60,063 bases of DNA from Deltaproteobacteria bacterium (GTDB lineage: Bacteria > Myxococcota_A > JAADFL01). The stretch lies in contig JAADFL010000107.1 of the NCBI GenBank assembly GCA_013152945.1, positions 1 through 60,063 of the forward strand, read 5' to 3'. Shown here one piece after another: positions 19,295 to 27,044 of this stretch (position 1 is the stretch's first letter; every line of letters starts with the position of its first letter). The position numbers were made by a program, and so were the translations under genes. The notes beneath the pieces are model-generated. The model saw only the letters and a list, made by a program, of their open reading frames with translations. It was not told the origin of the DNA and searched no databases.

Positions 19295-19310
19295 TGTTTC
19301 ACGTGAAACA
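19295..19310. promoter_or_regulatory. parS site 1 (ParB binding)
   Basis: A perfect 16-bp palindrome, TGTTTCACGTGAAACA, identical to the widely conserved chromosomal parS consensus. It lies between rsmG and parA, just upstream of the parA promoter. Confidence 0.95.
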
Positions 19311-19402
19311 TCCATGTACCGACCCTGTAACCTGGTGATTCACCACGATTCAGGGAACTTGAAATCATTTCCGGTTTTATCCGGGCTCATACCTGTATTG
19401 AA

Positions 19403-20050
19403 TTAGTCTTTCTCTATACAGCAAATCCATCTCTTTATTCCATCGTCCGGGAGGATGTATTCCTTGATTTCCTCCATATGGAAACCATTAATTTTTTCTC
19501 GATCAGAAAGGAAAACAGGAGCCGTATTTTTCCCGAGATATAAGACCAGCTTGGCTTTTGGCTTTAATATCTCATTTGCCAGTTTGACCATTTCGAGGGG
19601 TTTCAACGAGGCCCTGCCGATCATGACATTCCATGATTTTGTACGTAAAATACGAGCTTTTGCATCTAGTTGGAGGATTTCTATTCTGTCCATGCCTAGT
19701 TCCTTTTTCGCCAAGGACAGAAACCTACAGGCATTTTTGGAACGGTCCACCAAGGTCATTGTCAGGTCCGGCCTGGCAATGGAAATGAGGATTCCTGGAA
19801 ACCCGCCGCCCGTGCCGATATCCACGACCCGGTTCTCTTTGGGAATAAAGGATACTGCTTGCAATGAATCCAATATGTGTCGGGAAATAGCTTCGTCTCT
19901 TGGCACTGCAGTCAACCTCCTGCCGGATTCCATGCCATAGACCAAGTCCATAAACTTAAAAAACATATCAATGGAGCGATCAGGCAATTCCAACCCGAGC
20001 ATTTCTGCGTGTTTCTTTAATTTTTCCCTGTTTCCATTATCGGCTGTCAT
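19403..20050 (-). CDS. rsmG: 16S rRNA (guanine527-N7) methyltransferase RsmG
   Basis: Methylates G527 of 16S rRNA using SAM; loss gives low-level streptomycin resistance in other bacteria. 215 residues. The RHILDSL motif, the SAM loop VVDIGTGGGFPGI and the GRASLKPLE segment (RAVA-type) are visible. It overlaps the upstream mnmG stop by four bases (ATGA). A 199-base gap with parS site 1 and the parA promoter separates it from parA. Confidence 0.94.
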   Translation of the reverse strand: MTADNGNREKLKKHAEMLGLELPDRSIDMFFKFMDLVYGMESGRRLTAVPRDEAISRHILDSLQAVSFIPKENRVVDIGTGGGFPGILISIARPDLTMTLVDRSKNACRFLSLAKKELGMDRIEILQLDAKARILRTKSWNVMIGRASLKPLEMVKLANEILKPKAKLVLYLGKNTAPVFLSDREKINGFHMEEIKEYILPDDGIKRWICCIEKD

Positions 20051-21903
20051 AATAGGCCCTTTTTCACGAGTTCCGCCGCCAACCTGGACAAAGCAGCCGG
20101 TGTCACACCCGGTATCCTCGATGCCTGGCCGAGATCAGATGGTCTTACACTGGAAAGCTTTTCCACTACCTCCTTGGACAATCCAATTATTTTTGAATAG
20201 TCAAATTCTCGAGGCAGTTTTTTATTTTCCAGTTTTTTCATCTTGTTGATCTCACGTTCCTGCTTCGAAATATATCCTTGATATTTTATTTCTATCTCTG
20301 CTTCTTCGGCCACATCCTTGTCTATTTCCTGTAATTCCGGATATATTGTTGACAACGAACGCATGGTAACTCCCGGCATTTTCAATAGATCTAATAAGCT
20401 TGACGGCCGATTCAACGAACCGATGCCTATCCTTTCCAATGCCTCTTGCTCAACATCTCCCTTTTTCATCACCTTTTTAGCAAGATCTTTCTTCAACTTG
20501 TCTATTGCTTGTATCTTTTGCCTGGTACGTTGAACCTGTGCTTCGCTGACCAGTCCAATTTCATATCCTTTCTCTCGAAGGCGCTGATCCGCGTTATCCT
20601 CTCTTAATAACAGCCTGTACTCGGCCCTGCTCGTCAATAACCTGTACGGTTCACTTGTTCCCTTTGTCACAAGATCATCTACCATCAAACCAATATATGC
20701 ATCGGACCTCGACAACAAGAAACTACCTTTCCTTTTTACGAACCGTGCTGCATTGATACCAGCCAACAACCCCTGTCCCGCAGCTTCTTCATATCCTGAT
20801 GTTCCGTTGATCTGGCCGGCAAGGAACAAACCCTTTATACCTTTTACTTCAAGTGAATGTTCCAGTTGTGTAGGTTCCACGAAATCATATTCAACTGCAT
20901 AACCATACCGTACTATCTCGGCAGACTCCAGGCCTGGAATATTTCTTATCATGCGCTCCTGGACATCTTCGGGCATACTCGATGATATTCCATTCGGGTA
21001 AATAACAGAATAGGTCCTGTCTTCGGGTTCGAGAAATACCTGGTGCCTTTGCCTGTCCGGAAAACGCACAACCTTATCCTCTATTGAAGGACAATAACGA
21101 GGACCGATCCCTTCTATCTTGCCGGAGTACAAAGGAGACCTTTTCATGTTGTCTATGAGTAATTTATTGATATCTGTATTCGTATACGTAATGTAACACG
21201 AAATCTGGTCTTCAACTATCCTTTTGTTATCAAAAGAAAACGGCTTACAATCAGGATCGCCGCGCTCTTCCTGCAAATTCGAAAAATCTATTGTCCTTCC
21301 GTTCAGTCTTGCTGGTGTTCCTGTTTTCAATCTTCCCATTTTCAAGCCAAGGTTTACAAGAGAAGCTGAAAGCCTTGATGCCGGCGGCTCACCATACCTT
21401 CCTTCAGGCCAAACCTTATCTCCAACAAAACAAACTCCCTTGAGAAAGGTGCCGGTCGTCAGCACAACGGACTTGGAATTAAAGACACCGTGTTTGGAAG
21501 TATGCAGTTCGAAACCCCCTCTATCCCTATCAAGATATTCCACCTCGTCTTCGATGATATCCAATCCGGGCTGGCTTTCCAGGGCCTTCCTCATACGTTT
21601 CTCATAAGCTTTACGGTCTGCCTGTGCTCTTGTTGCCCTGACTGCCGGACCTTTTCTTGTGTTCAGCATCCTGTATTGTATTGCCGTATCATCTATGGCC
21701 TTTGCCATCTCTCCACCCAGGGCGTCTACTTCTTTTACCACCTGGCTCTTTGCCGTTCCGCCAATCGATGGATTGCAAGCCATATGTGCCACTCTGTGCT
21801 TTGAAATGGTTATTACAAGAGTAGTGCAACCAAGTCTTGCTGAAGCCAGTGCAGCTTCAACACCGGCATGACCGCCCCCGACTATGATAATATCCCATTT
21901 CAT
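20047..21903 (-). CDS. mnmG: tRNA uridine-5-carboxymethylaminomethyl modification enzyme MnmG (GidA)
   Basis: FAD/NADH enzyme that acts with MnmE to make cmnm5U34 or nm5U34 in tRNAs. 618 residues. Present: the N-terminal FAD loop IIVGGGHAGVEAALASARLG, MACNPSIGGTAK, the EGRYGEPPASRLS segment and GTSGYEEAAGQGLLAGINAAR. The C-terminal helical domain has the YQGYIxKQ motif. It starts at ATG 21903. The 66-base gap to mnmE holds parS site 2. Confidence 0.97.
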   Translation of the reverse strand: MKWDIIIVGGGHAGVEAALASARLGCTTLVITISKHRVAHMACNPSIGGTAKSQVVKEVDALGGEMAKAIDDTAIQYRMLNTRKGPAVRATRAQADRKAYEKRMRKALESQPGLDIIEDEVEYLDRDRGGFELHTSKHGVFNSKSVVLTTGTFLKGVCFVGDKVWPEGRYGEPPASRLSASLVNLGLKMGRLKTGTPARLNGRTIDFSNLQEERGDPDCKPFSFDNKRIVEDQISCYITYTNTDINKLLIDNMKRSPLYSGKIEGIGPRYCPSIEDKVVRFPDRQRHQVFLEPEDRTYSVIYPNGISSSMPEDVQERMIRNIPGLESAEIVRYGYAVEYDFVEPTQLEHSLEVKGIKGLFLAGQINGTSGYEEAAGQGLLAGINAARFVKRKGSFLLSRSDAYIGLMVDDLVTKGTSEPYRLLTSRAEYRLLLREDNADQRLREKGYEIGLVSEAQVQRTRQKIQAIDKLKKDLAKKVMKKGDVEQEALERIGIGSLNRPSSLLDLLKMPGVTMRSLSTIYPELQEIDKDVAEEAEIEIKYQGYISKQEREINKMKKLENKKLPREFDYSKIIGLSKEVVEKLSSVRPSDLGQASRIPGVTPAALSRLAAELVKKGLL

Positions 21904-21930
21904 GTCGCTATTCCGTGTGATCCAAGTTAT

Positions 21931-21946
21931 TGTTTCACGTGAAACA
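21931..21946. promoter_or_regulatory. parS site 2 (ParB binding)
   Basis: Second perfect TGTTTCACGTGAAACA palindrome, in the mnmG-mnmE gap, 28 bases before the mnmG start and about 2.6 kb from site 1. No third perfect copy was seen in the window. Confidence 0.95.
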
Positions 21947-21969
21947 ATGAGTCTTTCATGAGCCTGCTG

Positions 21970-23352
21970 CTACTTGCCGATACAAAACCTGGAAAAAATT
22001 TTTTCCAGCATAGCTTCCGTATAACTCCTGCCTGTCAATTCATCCATTATTTTTGCACCGCTTCTTAAATCCTCTGCAGCCATGTCTGTAGACTCTTCGT
22101 ATCTAAATCTCATCAATGCACGGTTTAAGAAATCCTTAAGTTCTTGTAAAGCACCCCTATGACGCAGTAGCGCAATCGCGTGGTTCATGGGCTCAATTTT
22201 CTTGATTGCTTCCACGATTGCCCTTTTGAGTTCATCAATACCTTTTCCTTCAATTGCTGATATTTCTATTTTATTGCTTTCTCTGCACAATGTTGCTGCC
22301 GGTTCTTGTTGTTCGACAAGCCCCTTGTCTAACTTGTTTACTACTACAATTTTTCTCAATCCCTTTATATTCAATAATATTTCATTAAGCCCTTGCTGCC
22401 TTTCATTACTTCCGTCTATCACTATTATTGCAAGAAATGCTTTTCCAAATTCCCTTATCAATAAGCTTCGTCCCTTTTCCTCAAGATCCGTGGGGGCCTC
22501 ATTCCATCCTGCTCCATCTACAAGCAACACCGGGTATCCACTGACAACCAGTTTTTCTCTAATCATATCCCTGGTTGTTCCTGGTTCGTCATGTACCAAT
22601 GCCCTCTCTTCTCCCACCAGTTTGTTGAATAGTGTTGACTTGCCGGTATTAGCAGGTCCTACCAGAACGACTTCGAAACCATTGATGATCTTTTCATACC
22701 AGTCGCAAGACTCAATAAGTTGGTTGGTTCTCTCGATAATATCCCCTGTTCTTTTTTTCCAACCATCGATGTAGCTTGGGCTGATTGCCTCTTCCATGTC
22801 TTGTGGAAAATCCAATGACGCCTCTACTTCCATCAATATGGAAATCAATTTTTCCCTGATCTTTTCATAATCTCTATCCATTGTCCCGGACAGTCTTCTT
22901 CTTGCCAGATTTGCCGCCACCTCTGTTTCAGCATCTATCAAATCTCCAACCGCTTCTGCCTCGTTCAATGACAATTTGTTGTTTAGAAAAGCCCTTAAAC
23001 TGAACTCTCCAGGCTCTGCAAGCCTGGCTCCGCTCGAAAGCACGATATCCAGTATCCTTAGAATGTTTTTTTCGCCTCCATGCCCATGTATTTCCAACAT
23101 GTCCTGTCCGGTATATGATCCAGGTGCTTTGAAATTTATTCCAATAACCCTGTCAATGAATTCTCCACTTTCAGGATCAATCAAATCAGCAAGCACAGCT
23201 TTTCTGTCCGGCCATGAGAACCCTTTTAATGGTAACAATAATTTATCTCTGATATTATCTGAATCAGATCCAGATATCCTTACAACTCCAATTGCAGCCT
23301 TTCCTTTGGCGGTTGATATTGCTGCAATGGTATCTCCTTCTCTTTCATACAG
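21970..23352 (-). CDS. mnmE: tRNA modification GTPase MnmE (TrmE), non-standard start codon
   Basis: Potassium-type GTPase partnering MnmG in tRNA wobble-uridine modification. The conserved N-terminus (GDTIAAISTAKGKAAIGVVR then ISGS) is encoded upstream of the first in-frame ATG/GTG/TTG (a TTG at 23238), so the gene must begin earlier. CTG 23352 (GGGAG ten bases upstream) gives 460 residues, the usual length; ATT 23361 is another option. An ATG at 23348 is out of frame. The G domain has GPANTGKS, GTTRD, VDGAG (usually DTAG) and NKLD. The C-terminus is the family FCIGK, including the catalytic cysteine. A frameshift or base-call error near 23340 is possible. Confidence 0.9.
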   Translation of the reverse strand: MYEREGDTIAAISTAKGKAAIGVVRISGSDSDNIRDKLLLPLKGFSWPDRKAVLADLIDPESGEFIDRVIGINFKAPGSYTGQDMLEIHGHGGEKNILRILDIVLSSGARLAEPGEFSLRAFLNNKLSLNEAEAVGDLIDAETEVAANLARRRLSGTMDRDYEKIREKLISILMEVEASLDFPQDMEEAISPSYIDGWKKRTGDIIERTNQLIESCDWYEKIINGFEVVLVGPANTGKSTLFNKLVGEERALVHDEPGTTRDMIREKLVVSGYPVLLVDGAGWNEAPTDLEEKGRSLLIREFGKAFLAIIVIDGSNERQQGLNEILLNIKGLRKIVVVNKLDKGLVEQQEPAATLCRESNKIEISAIEGKGIDELKRAIVEAIKKIEPMNHAIALLRHRGALQELKDFLNRALMRFRYEESTDMAAEDLRSGAKIMDELTGRSYTEAMLEKIFSRFCIGK

Positions 23353-23366
23353 TTTAACAATACTCC

Positions 23367-23576
23367 CTATTCTTGTTTTAACTCAACCGGCTCGATCATC
23401 TCCAGCAATGCTTCTTTATTTTCCTCAATATAGCGAGAAACGTCTTCCTCCTTTAAACAAAGATCATTCAATAACTCTCTGTAAAATCCGGAATCTTTCG
23501 TTAAACCGCTTTTCTCCAGAGCCAGCCACGCCAAGGCTGCTCCCTTTAACGGGTTATTACCCATACCTTTGCTCAT
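23367..23576 (-). CDS. Small orphan protein (69 aa)
   Basis: A 69-residue frame from ATG 23576 to TAG 23367, immediately upstream of mnmE. Composition is acidic in the second half, with predicted helices (EEDVSRYIEENKEALLEMIEP) preceded by an Ala/Leu-rich helix. No signal peptide and no family recognised. The ribosome binding site is weak. It is supported mainly by position in a tight leftward operon and by bacterial-looking sequence. In most genomes jag/khpB occupies this place; it has no KH or R3H motif and is not that protein. Confidence 0.55.
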   Translation of the reverse strand: MSKGMGNNPLKGAALAWLALEKSGLTKDSGFYRELLNDLCLKEEDVSRYIEENKEALLEMIEPVELKQE

Positions 23577-23606
23577 CTCGATTAGTATCCAGGGACCAAC
23601 AAAGGA

Positions 23607-23870
23607 TCAATAAAAGAACTTCTTTTTGTCTGTTAGCTTTACTTTTCCTTCTTTGTTGACCATGAAAACCATAATAGTCTGTGAATCACCGTGATCTTTT
23701 ATCGTAACCAGACTGTCCTCTGAAAGACCAACTACTTCCATTGCATGATTCACCTGACTTGGTATCACCTTTGTACTCTGCGCCCATGATACTGCAGCAA
23801 CCGCTCCAACAACCAACATCATGACAGTTACCAATAAAGCAATTAATTTACCCCTTTTGGTTTCTTTCAT
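23607..23870 (-). CDS. Small exported or membrane-anchored protein (87 aa)
   Basis: 87 residues from ATG 23870 with an excellent GGAGG site six bases upstream. A basic N-terminus (KETKRGK) is followed by a 20-residue hydrophobic helix ending AVSWAQS, which could be cleaved or stay as an anchor. The remaining ~55 residues are polar with a short beta-like end (TIMVFMVNKEGKVKLTDKKK). Family not recognised. Its place between yidC and mnmE suggests a link to envelope biogenesis, but that is only context. Confidence 0.65.
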   Translation of the reverse strand: MKETKRGKLIALLVTVMMLVVGAVAAVSWAQSTKVIPSQVNHAMEVVGLSEDSLVTIKDHGDSQTIMVFMVNKEGKVKLTDKKKFFY

Positions 23871-24004
23871 CTCTTTCCTCCCTTATTCCAGCCTTTAACT
23901 TTCTTATTCCTCTTTTCCATCCTTTTCAGTCTATTAAATGCCTTGTAACATTTTAACAAGATCCACACAATATTAATTAGCGCTCTTGCCAAAATATCAG
24001 GCTC

Positions 24005-25876
24005 TTATCTATTCTCTCTCTTTTCTTTTTTTCTTTTTCTCTTGTCGGCTATCCTTTTCAATCTCTCTTCTCGTCTTTTCTTTGCCTCTTCTTCCATGCC
24101 TTTCAGGCGTTGCATCTGCTCCGAGCTGGCCTGGACCTTGTTCATCAACTTATAGAATATTCCATCTTTTGCCGGAGTATATTCGGGTTCGGGCATCTTC
24201 AACATCAATCCTTGATGTATTATCTGTAAAATGCTGTTAGCCAATATATAGAGTACGAGTCCGGATGGAAGCATAAACATCATGAAACCAAATACTATTG
24301 GCATCATCCACTGCATCATCTTTGCCTGAATATCATCTCCTGTGGTTGGAGTCATCCTCTGCGAAATTACCATTGCAATAACCAATAATATTGGAAGTAC
24401 ATAATATGGATCGGGCGCTGAAAGATCTTTAATCCATAAGCCCATTGGTTCTTGGTATAACTCTACTGCTGAAAACAATGCCCGCCATAATGCTATGTAC
24501 ACAGGCATTTGAATAAACATTGGAAGGCATCCGCCAAGTGGATTTACTCCTTCCCTTTTCATCAACTCCATCTGCTCACGTTGAAAGGCTTCTTTGTCAT
24601 CTCCCAATTTTTCTTTCAATGCTTTTATCTTGGGTTGTATTTTCTTCATTCTGTTCATGGATCTATACATTTTCTGTGTTATAGGTAAAAGTATTATCTT
24701 AATCACAATTGTCAATAAGATAATAGCGATACCATAGTTTCCAAAAACAGAATAAAAGAATTGCATCAACACCAACATGGGAATTGCAATAAACCAGAAC
24801 CAACCGAAATCTATTGATTTATCGAGACCTGCGTTCACTTTTTTCAACAAGTCTCTGTACTTTGGCCCTGCAAAGATTCTAAATTCGAATGATTTTTCCT
24901 CTCCCGGACCAAGTTTCAATTCAGGAAGTCTAAGTTCGCCCACAACCATCCTGTCATTTTTCAACTTGTAATTTACTATTCCATTGTAACCACCTTCCTT
25001 TGAAATCAAGGCCAGCATAAAGTAGTGCCTGTCTATTCCGATCCACTTGACATCTCCCTGTACCGGGCGGAGTTCTCTTATGTCATCGTCTTTTTGTGCT
25101 TCGATTAATTCATCACCAACAAGAAATTTCGGAGATGCAAGGTCGACCAATTTCCTGCCATCAGAATGTTCGGAACATCCCGAGGCACACCCACCACCGC
25201 CATTCCCTTCAAAATTCCTGAATCCTGAAATCGATATAATCGGTGTGCCCAGGTTTTTAGCACTATTTGAGCTATTTTTGACAACAATATTGTAATTGAA
25301 TACATCTTTTTCCGATCCAACCGAAATTTTTTTACTAACCTCGAGACCATTACCTGAAGACCAAGAAAAATCTATCTCACCCGGGTTAGGTGTCGCTACA
25401 TTGTATTCGCTCAAATAATCCAGTTTTTGTTCACCACCTTCGAGTTTAAAATTTAGTGGATAATCAGCAATATTTCTTCCTTGAACCAATTCCACGGGTT
25501 TGTTTCTAGTATCAAGGTAATTAGAAAGTACATAGCTCTTAAGCCTGCCACCGATCGTGGTGAATTCTATCTTATAATCAGGACCATTCACATCAACTAT
25601 TCTCTCGGTAAGAGTCTTTTTCGAATTAACTTGTTTTTTTTCATCCGGGGTCTTTACATTTTTAACTTGTTTTTTTTCATCCAGACTTTTAACATTTTTT
25701 TTAATAACATTTTTTTTAATAACGTTTTTTTTAATAACGTTATTTTTAATAATATTATTCTTAGTTACTTTGGCTGTTTCTTCCTTTTTATTACCTGAAC
25801 CTGATCCAAAAAGCAGTTCTATGGTGATAAATAGCGCAAAAGTTATCACGAGTATAGATATCCATCTTCTTTCCAT
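24005..25876 (-). CDS. yidC: Membrane protein insertase YidC
   Basis: Inserts and folds inner-membrane proteins, alone or with SecYEG. 623 residues of Gram-negative layout: an N-terminal membrane anchor (about 7-24), a low-complexity Lys/Asn linker (about 30-90) with a repeated VIKKN pentapeptide, a large periplasmic beta-super-sandwich domain, and the conserved five-helix core. The core contains the cytoplasmic MKKIQPKIKALKEKLGDDKE-type loop (MKRIQPKIKALKEK in seen form MKKIQPKIKALKEK), PLGGCLPMFIQMPVYIALW and FMLPSGLVLYILANS. The C-terminal tail is strongly basic (KRKRKKEKR). It lies 7 bases after yidD. Confidence 0.95.
   Translation of the reverse strand: MERRWISILVITFALFITIELLFGSGSGNKKEETAKVTKNNIIKNNVIKKNVIKKNVIKKNVKSLDEKKQVKNVKTPDEKKQVNSKKTLTERIVDVNGPDYKIEFTTIGGRLKSYVLSNYLDTRNKPVELVQGRNIADYPLNFKLEGGEQKLDYLSEYNVATPNPGEIDFSWSSGNGLEVSKKISVGSEKDVFNYNIVVKNSSNSAKNLGTPIISISGFRNFEGNGGGGCASGCSEHSDGRKLVDLASPKFLVGDELIEAQKDDDIRELRPVQGDVKWIGIDRHYFMLALISKEGGYNGIVNYKLKNDRMVVGELRLPELKLGPGEEKSFEFRIFAGPKYRDLLKKVNAGLDKSIDFGWFWFIAIPMLVLMQFFYSVFGNYGIAIILLTIVIKIILLPITQKMYRSMNRMKKIQPKIKALKEKLGDDKEAFQREQMELMKREGVNPLGGCLPMFIQMPVYIALWRALFSAVELYQEPMGLWIKDLSAPDPYYVLPILLVIAMVISQRMTPTTGDDIQAKMMQWMMPIVFGFMMFMLPSGLVLYILANSILQIIHQGLMLKMPEPEYTPAKDGIFYKLMNKVQASSEQMQRLKGMEEEAKKRREERLKRIADKRKRKKEKRENR
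25692..25751. repeat. Four 15-bp tandem repeats inside yidC
   Basis: Four near-identical 15-base units (ACATTTTTTTTAATA and variants) at 25692-25706, 25707-25721, 25722-25736 and 25737-25751. They encode repeated VIKKN pentapeptides in the periplasmic linker after the first membrane helix. Unit-length changes would keep frame. A second repeat with 36-bp spacing (TAACTTG plus T-run, at 25627 and 25663) lies just beside it. Confidence 0.85.
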
Positions 25877-25882
25877 TATAAA

Positions 25883-26158
25883 TCACAAACCTTTCTGAAT
25901 AACATTTTTCCCTCGTTTGAAAGGCACTGGATCATAACCGCCTGCTCCCAATGGATTACACCTCAACACCCTCCATATGGCTAAAACTGCGCCTCTTATC
26001 GCCCCATGAATTAAAATCGCCTCCCTTGCATAGTTCGAGCAAGTCGGGTAAAATCTACACTGCCTTCCAATAAAGGGACTTAAAAAAAACTGATATATAT
26101 CTATAATAAATACCAATACCATCCGTGGCAACAATAACAGCTTCATTAACAATGACAA
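25883..26158 (-). CDS. yidD: Membrane protein insertion efficiency factor YidD
   Basis: A 91-residue YidD/Haemolysin-domain protein thought to help YidC-dependent insertion. Seen: a hydrophobic N-terminal segment, [20 protein letters not shown] with Cys-containing [10 protein letters not shown], then [17 protein letters not shown], all family hallmarks. It starts one base after the rnpA stop and precedes yidC. Confidence 0.93.
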   Translation of the reverse strand: MSLLMKLLLLPRMVLVFIIDIYQFFLSPFIGRQCRFYPTCSNYAREAILIHGAIRGAVLAIWRVLRCNPLGAGGYDPVPFKRGKNVIQKGL

Positions 26159-26159
26159 A

Positions 26160-26537
26160 TTAGTGTCCTTTTTTTCTACTTGTTAAGAATATTTCTTTCA
26201 ACATTCCTCTCATATTTTTACTTTCCTGCTTTGAAACCGGTCTTTTCACCATTATAATCAGGTCATGCCTCTCAACTACATTGGCGTCATTCCTTCTAAA
26301 GGTTTCCCTAATATTTCTTTTTATCCAGTTTCTTTGTACTGCATTGCCTACTCTTTTCGAAACAGAGATACCCAGTCTGGACTGTTTATCATGTAAATCT
26401 TTATTCATCATCTGTACCAAAATGATAGGTCCATAATATATCCTTGTACCAGCTTTCAGTACTCTCCTATATTCTTTTGATGATGTTAATCTTGAGTTCC
26501 GTGGAAGGCCCTCATTGTTTCTACGGGCATTGCCCAA
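26160..26537 (-). CDS. rnpA: Ribonuclease P protein component
   Basis: Protein subunit that helps RNase P RNA process tRNA 5' ends. 125 residues, strongly basic. The family segment with [20 protein letters not shown] followed by RNIRETFRR is clear. It lies 12 bases after rpmH in the classic rpmH-rnpA-yidD-yidC order. Confidence 0.94.
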   Translation of the reverse strand: MGNARRNNEGLPRNSRLTSSKEYRRVLKAGTRIYYGPIILVQMMNKDLHDKQSRLGISVSKRVGNAVQRNWIKRNIRETFRRNDANVVERHDLIIMVKRPVSKQESKNMRGMLKEIFLTSRKKGH

Positions 26538-26549
26538 TTCACCGCACCA

Positions 26550-26702
26550 TTACTTTTTTGTAACCGTTACGCTCAATTGGTATCTTCCTTTTGCCCGCCT
26601 TGCTTTTATTACCTTCCTTCCACCCCTTGTCTTCATTCTGGCTCTGAAACCGTGTACCCTCTTTCTTCTTATTCTACTCGGTTGATATGTCCTCTTACTC
26701 AT
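26550..26702 (-). CDS. rpmH: 50S ribosomal protein L34
   Basis: 50 residues from ATG 26702, with GGAG nine bases upstream; an in-frame codon further upstream is unlikely. It carries the L34 signature [13 protein letters not shown] then [20 protein letters not shown]. It is a few residues longer than the usual 44-46 at the C-terminus ([10 protein letters not shown]). First gene of the leftward operon from the origin. Confidence 0.96.
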   Translation of the reverse strand: MSKRTYQPSRIRRKRVHGFRARMKTRGGRKVIKARRAKGRYQLSVTVTKK

Positions 26703-26762
26703 TGTCTTCTTCTCCAATACATGTAGAAAAAATTCCAGTGAACCTAATTTCAAAGACTAGCA

Positions 26763-26791
26763 AATTTACTTTCCAAGACATCCATTGTCAA
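26763..26791 (-). promoter_or_regulatory. Probable sigma-70 promoter of rpmH
   Basis: On the minus strand a perfect TTGACA (26791-26786) and TAAATT (26768-26763) are spaced by 17 bases, about 60 bases upstream of the L34 start. Confidence 0.55.
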
Positions 26792-26917
26792 GCCATTACT
26801 CTTAATTCTGTGAATAAATTGCAATGTATAACAGGCCGGAGTAAGTCAACGCCACATTTGGGGCCGAAACAGTTCGATCTTCTACCAGGCAGGGCATTTT
26901 TCTTTTTTTTTAATAGG

Positions 26918-26949
26918 TTATCCACAGTTGTTGATATTTCTGTTGATAT
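26918..26949. promoter_or_regulatory. DnaA box cluster upstream of dnaA
   Basis: A perfect TTATCCACA at 26918-26926 is followed by two TGTTGATAT copies (26929-26937, 26941-26949), which are weaker boxes (ATATCAACA) on the other strand, spaced 12 bp apart. This likely serves dnaA autoregulation and/or origin function. Confidence 0.75.
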
Positions 26950-27044
26950 TTATTTCTTATCCTGCAATATTTTTCCTGGATTATTTTTGGTTCTTTTATG
27001 CAGGTACTTTAAGATGGTGGCACGAAAGTTTAGGAGTTCCAAGA

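Larger units (their letters stand above)
26703..27044. other. rpmH-dnaA intergenic region, left half of the origin
   Basis: 342 gene-free bases between divergent rpmH and dnaA. It holds the rpmH promoter (26763-26791), a perfect DnaA box (26918-26926), two weaker boxes in direct repeat (26929-26937 and 26941-26949), a poly-T run (about 26900-26910) and the dnaA promoter area. No small gene seen. Confidence 0.75.

Noticed and set aside
25627-25760. Repeat array resembling a CRISPR at first sight
   Set aside because: Units are 15 bp or 36 bp apart without unique spacers, lie in frame inside yidC and encode a linker.
26928-27044. N-terminal extension of dnaA
   Set aside because: The extra 39 residues are hydrophobic and unlike any DnaA; the ATG at 27045 has AGGAG and begins with a normal domain I.
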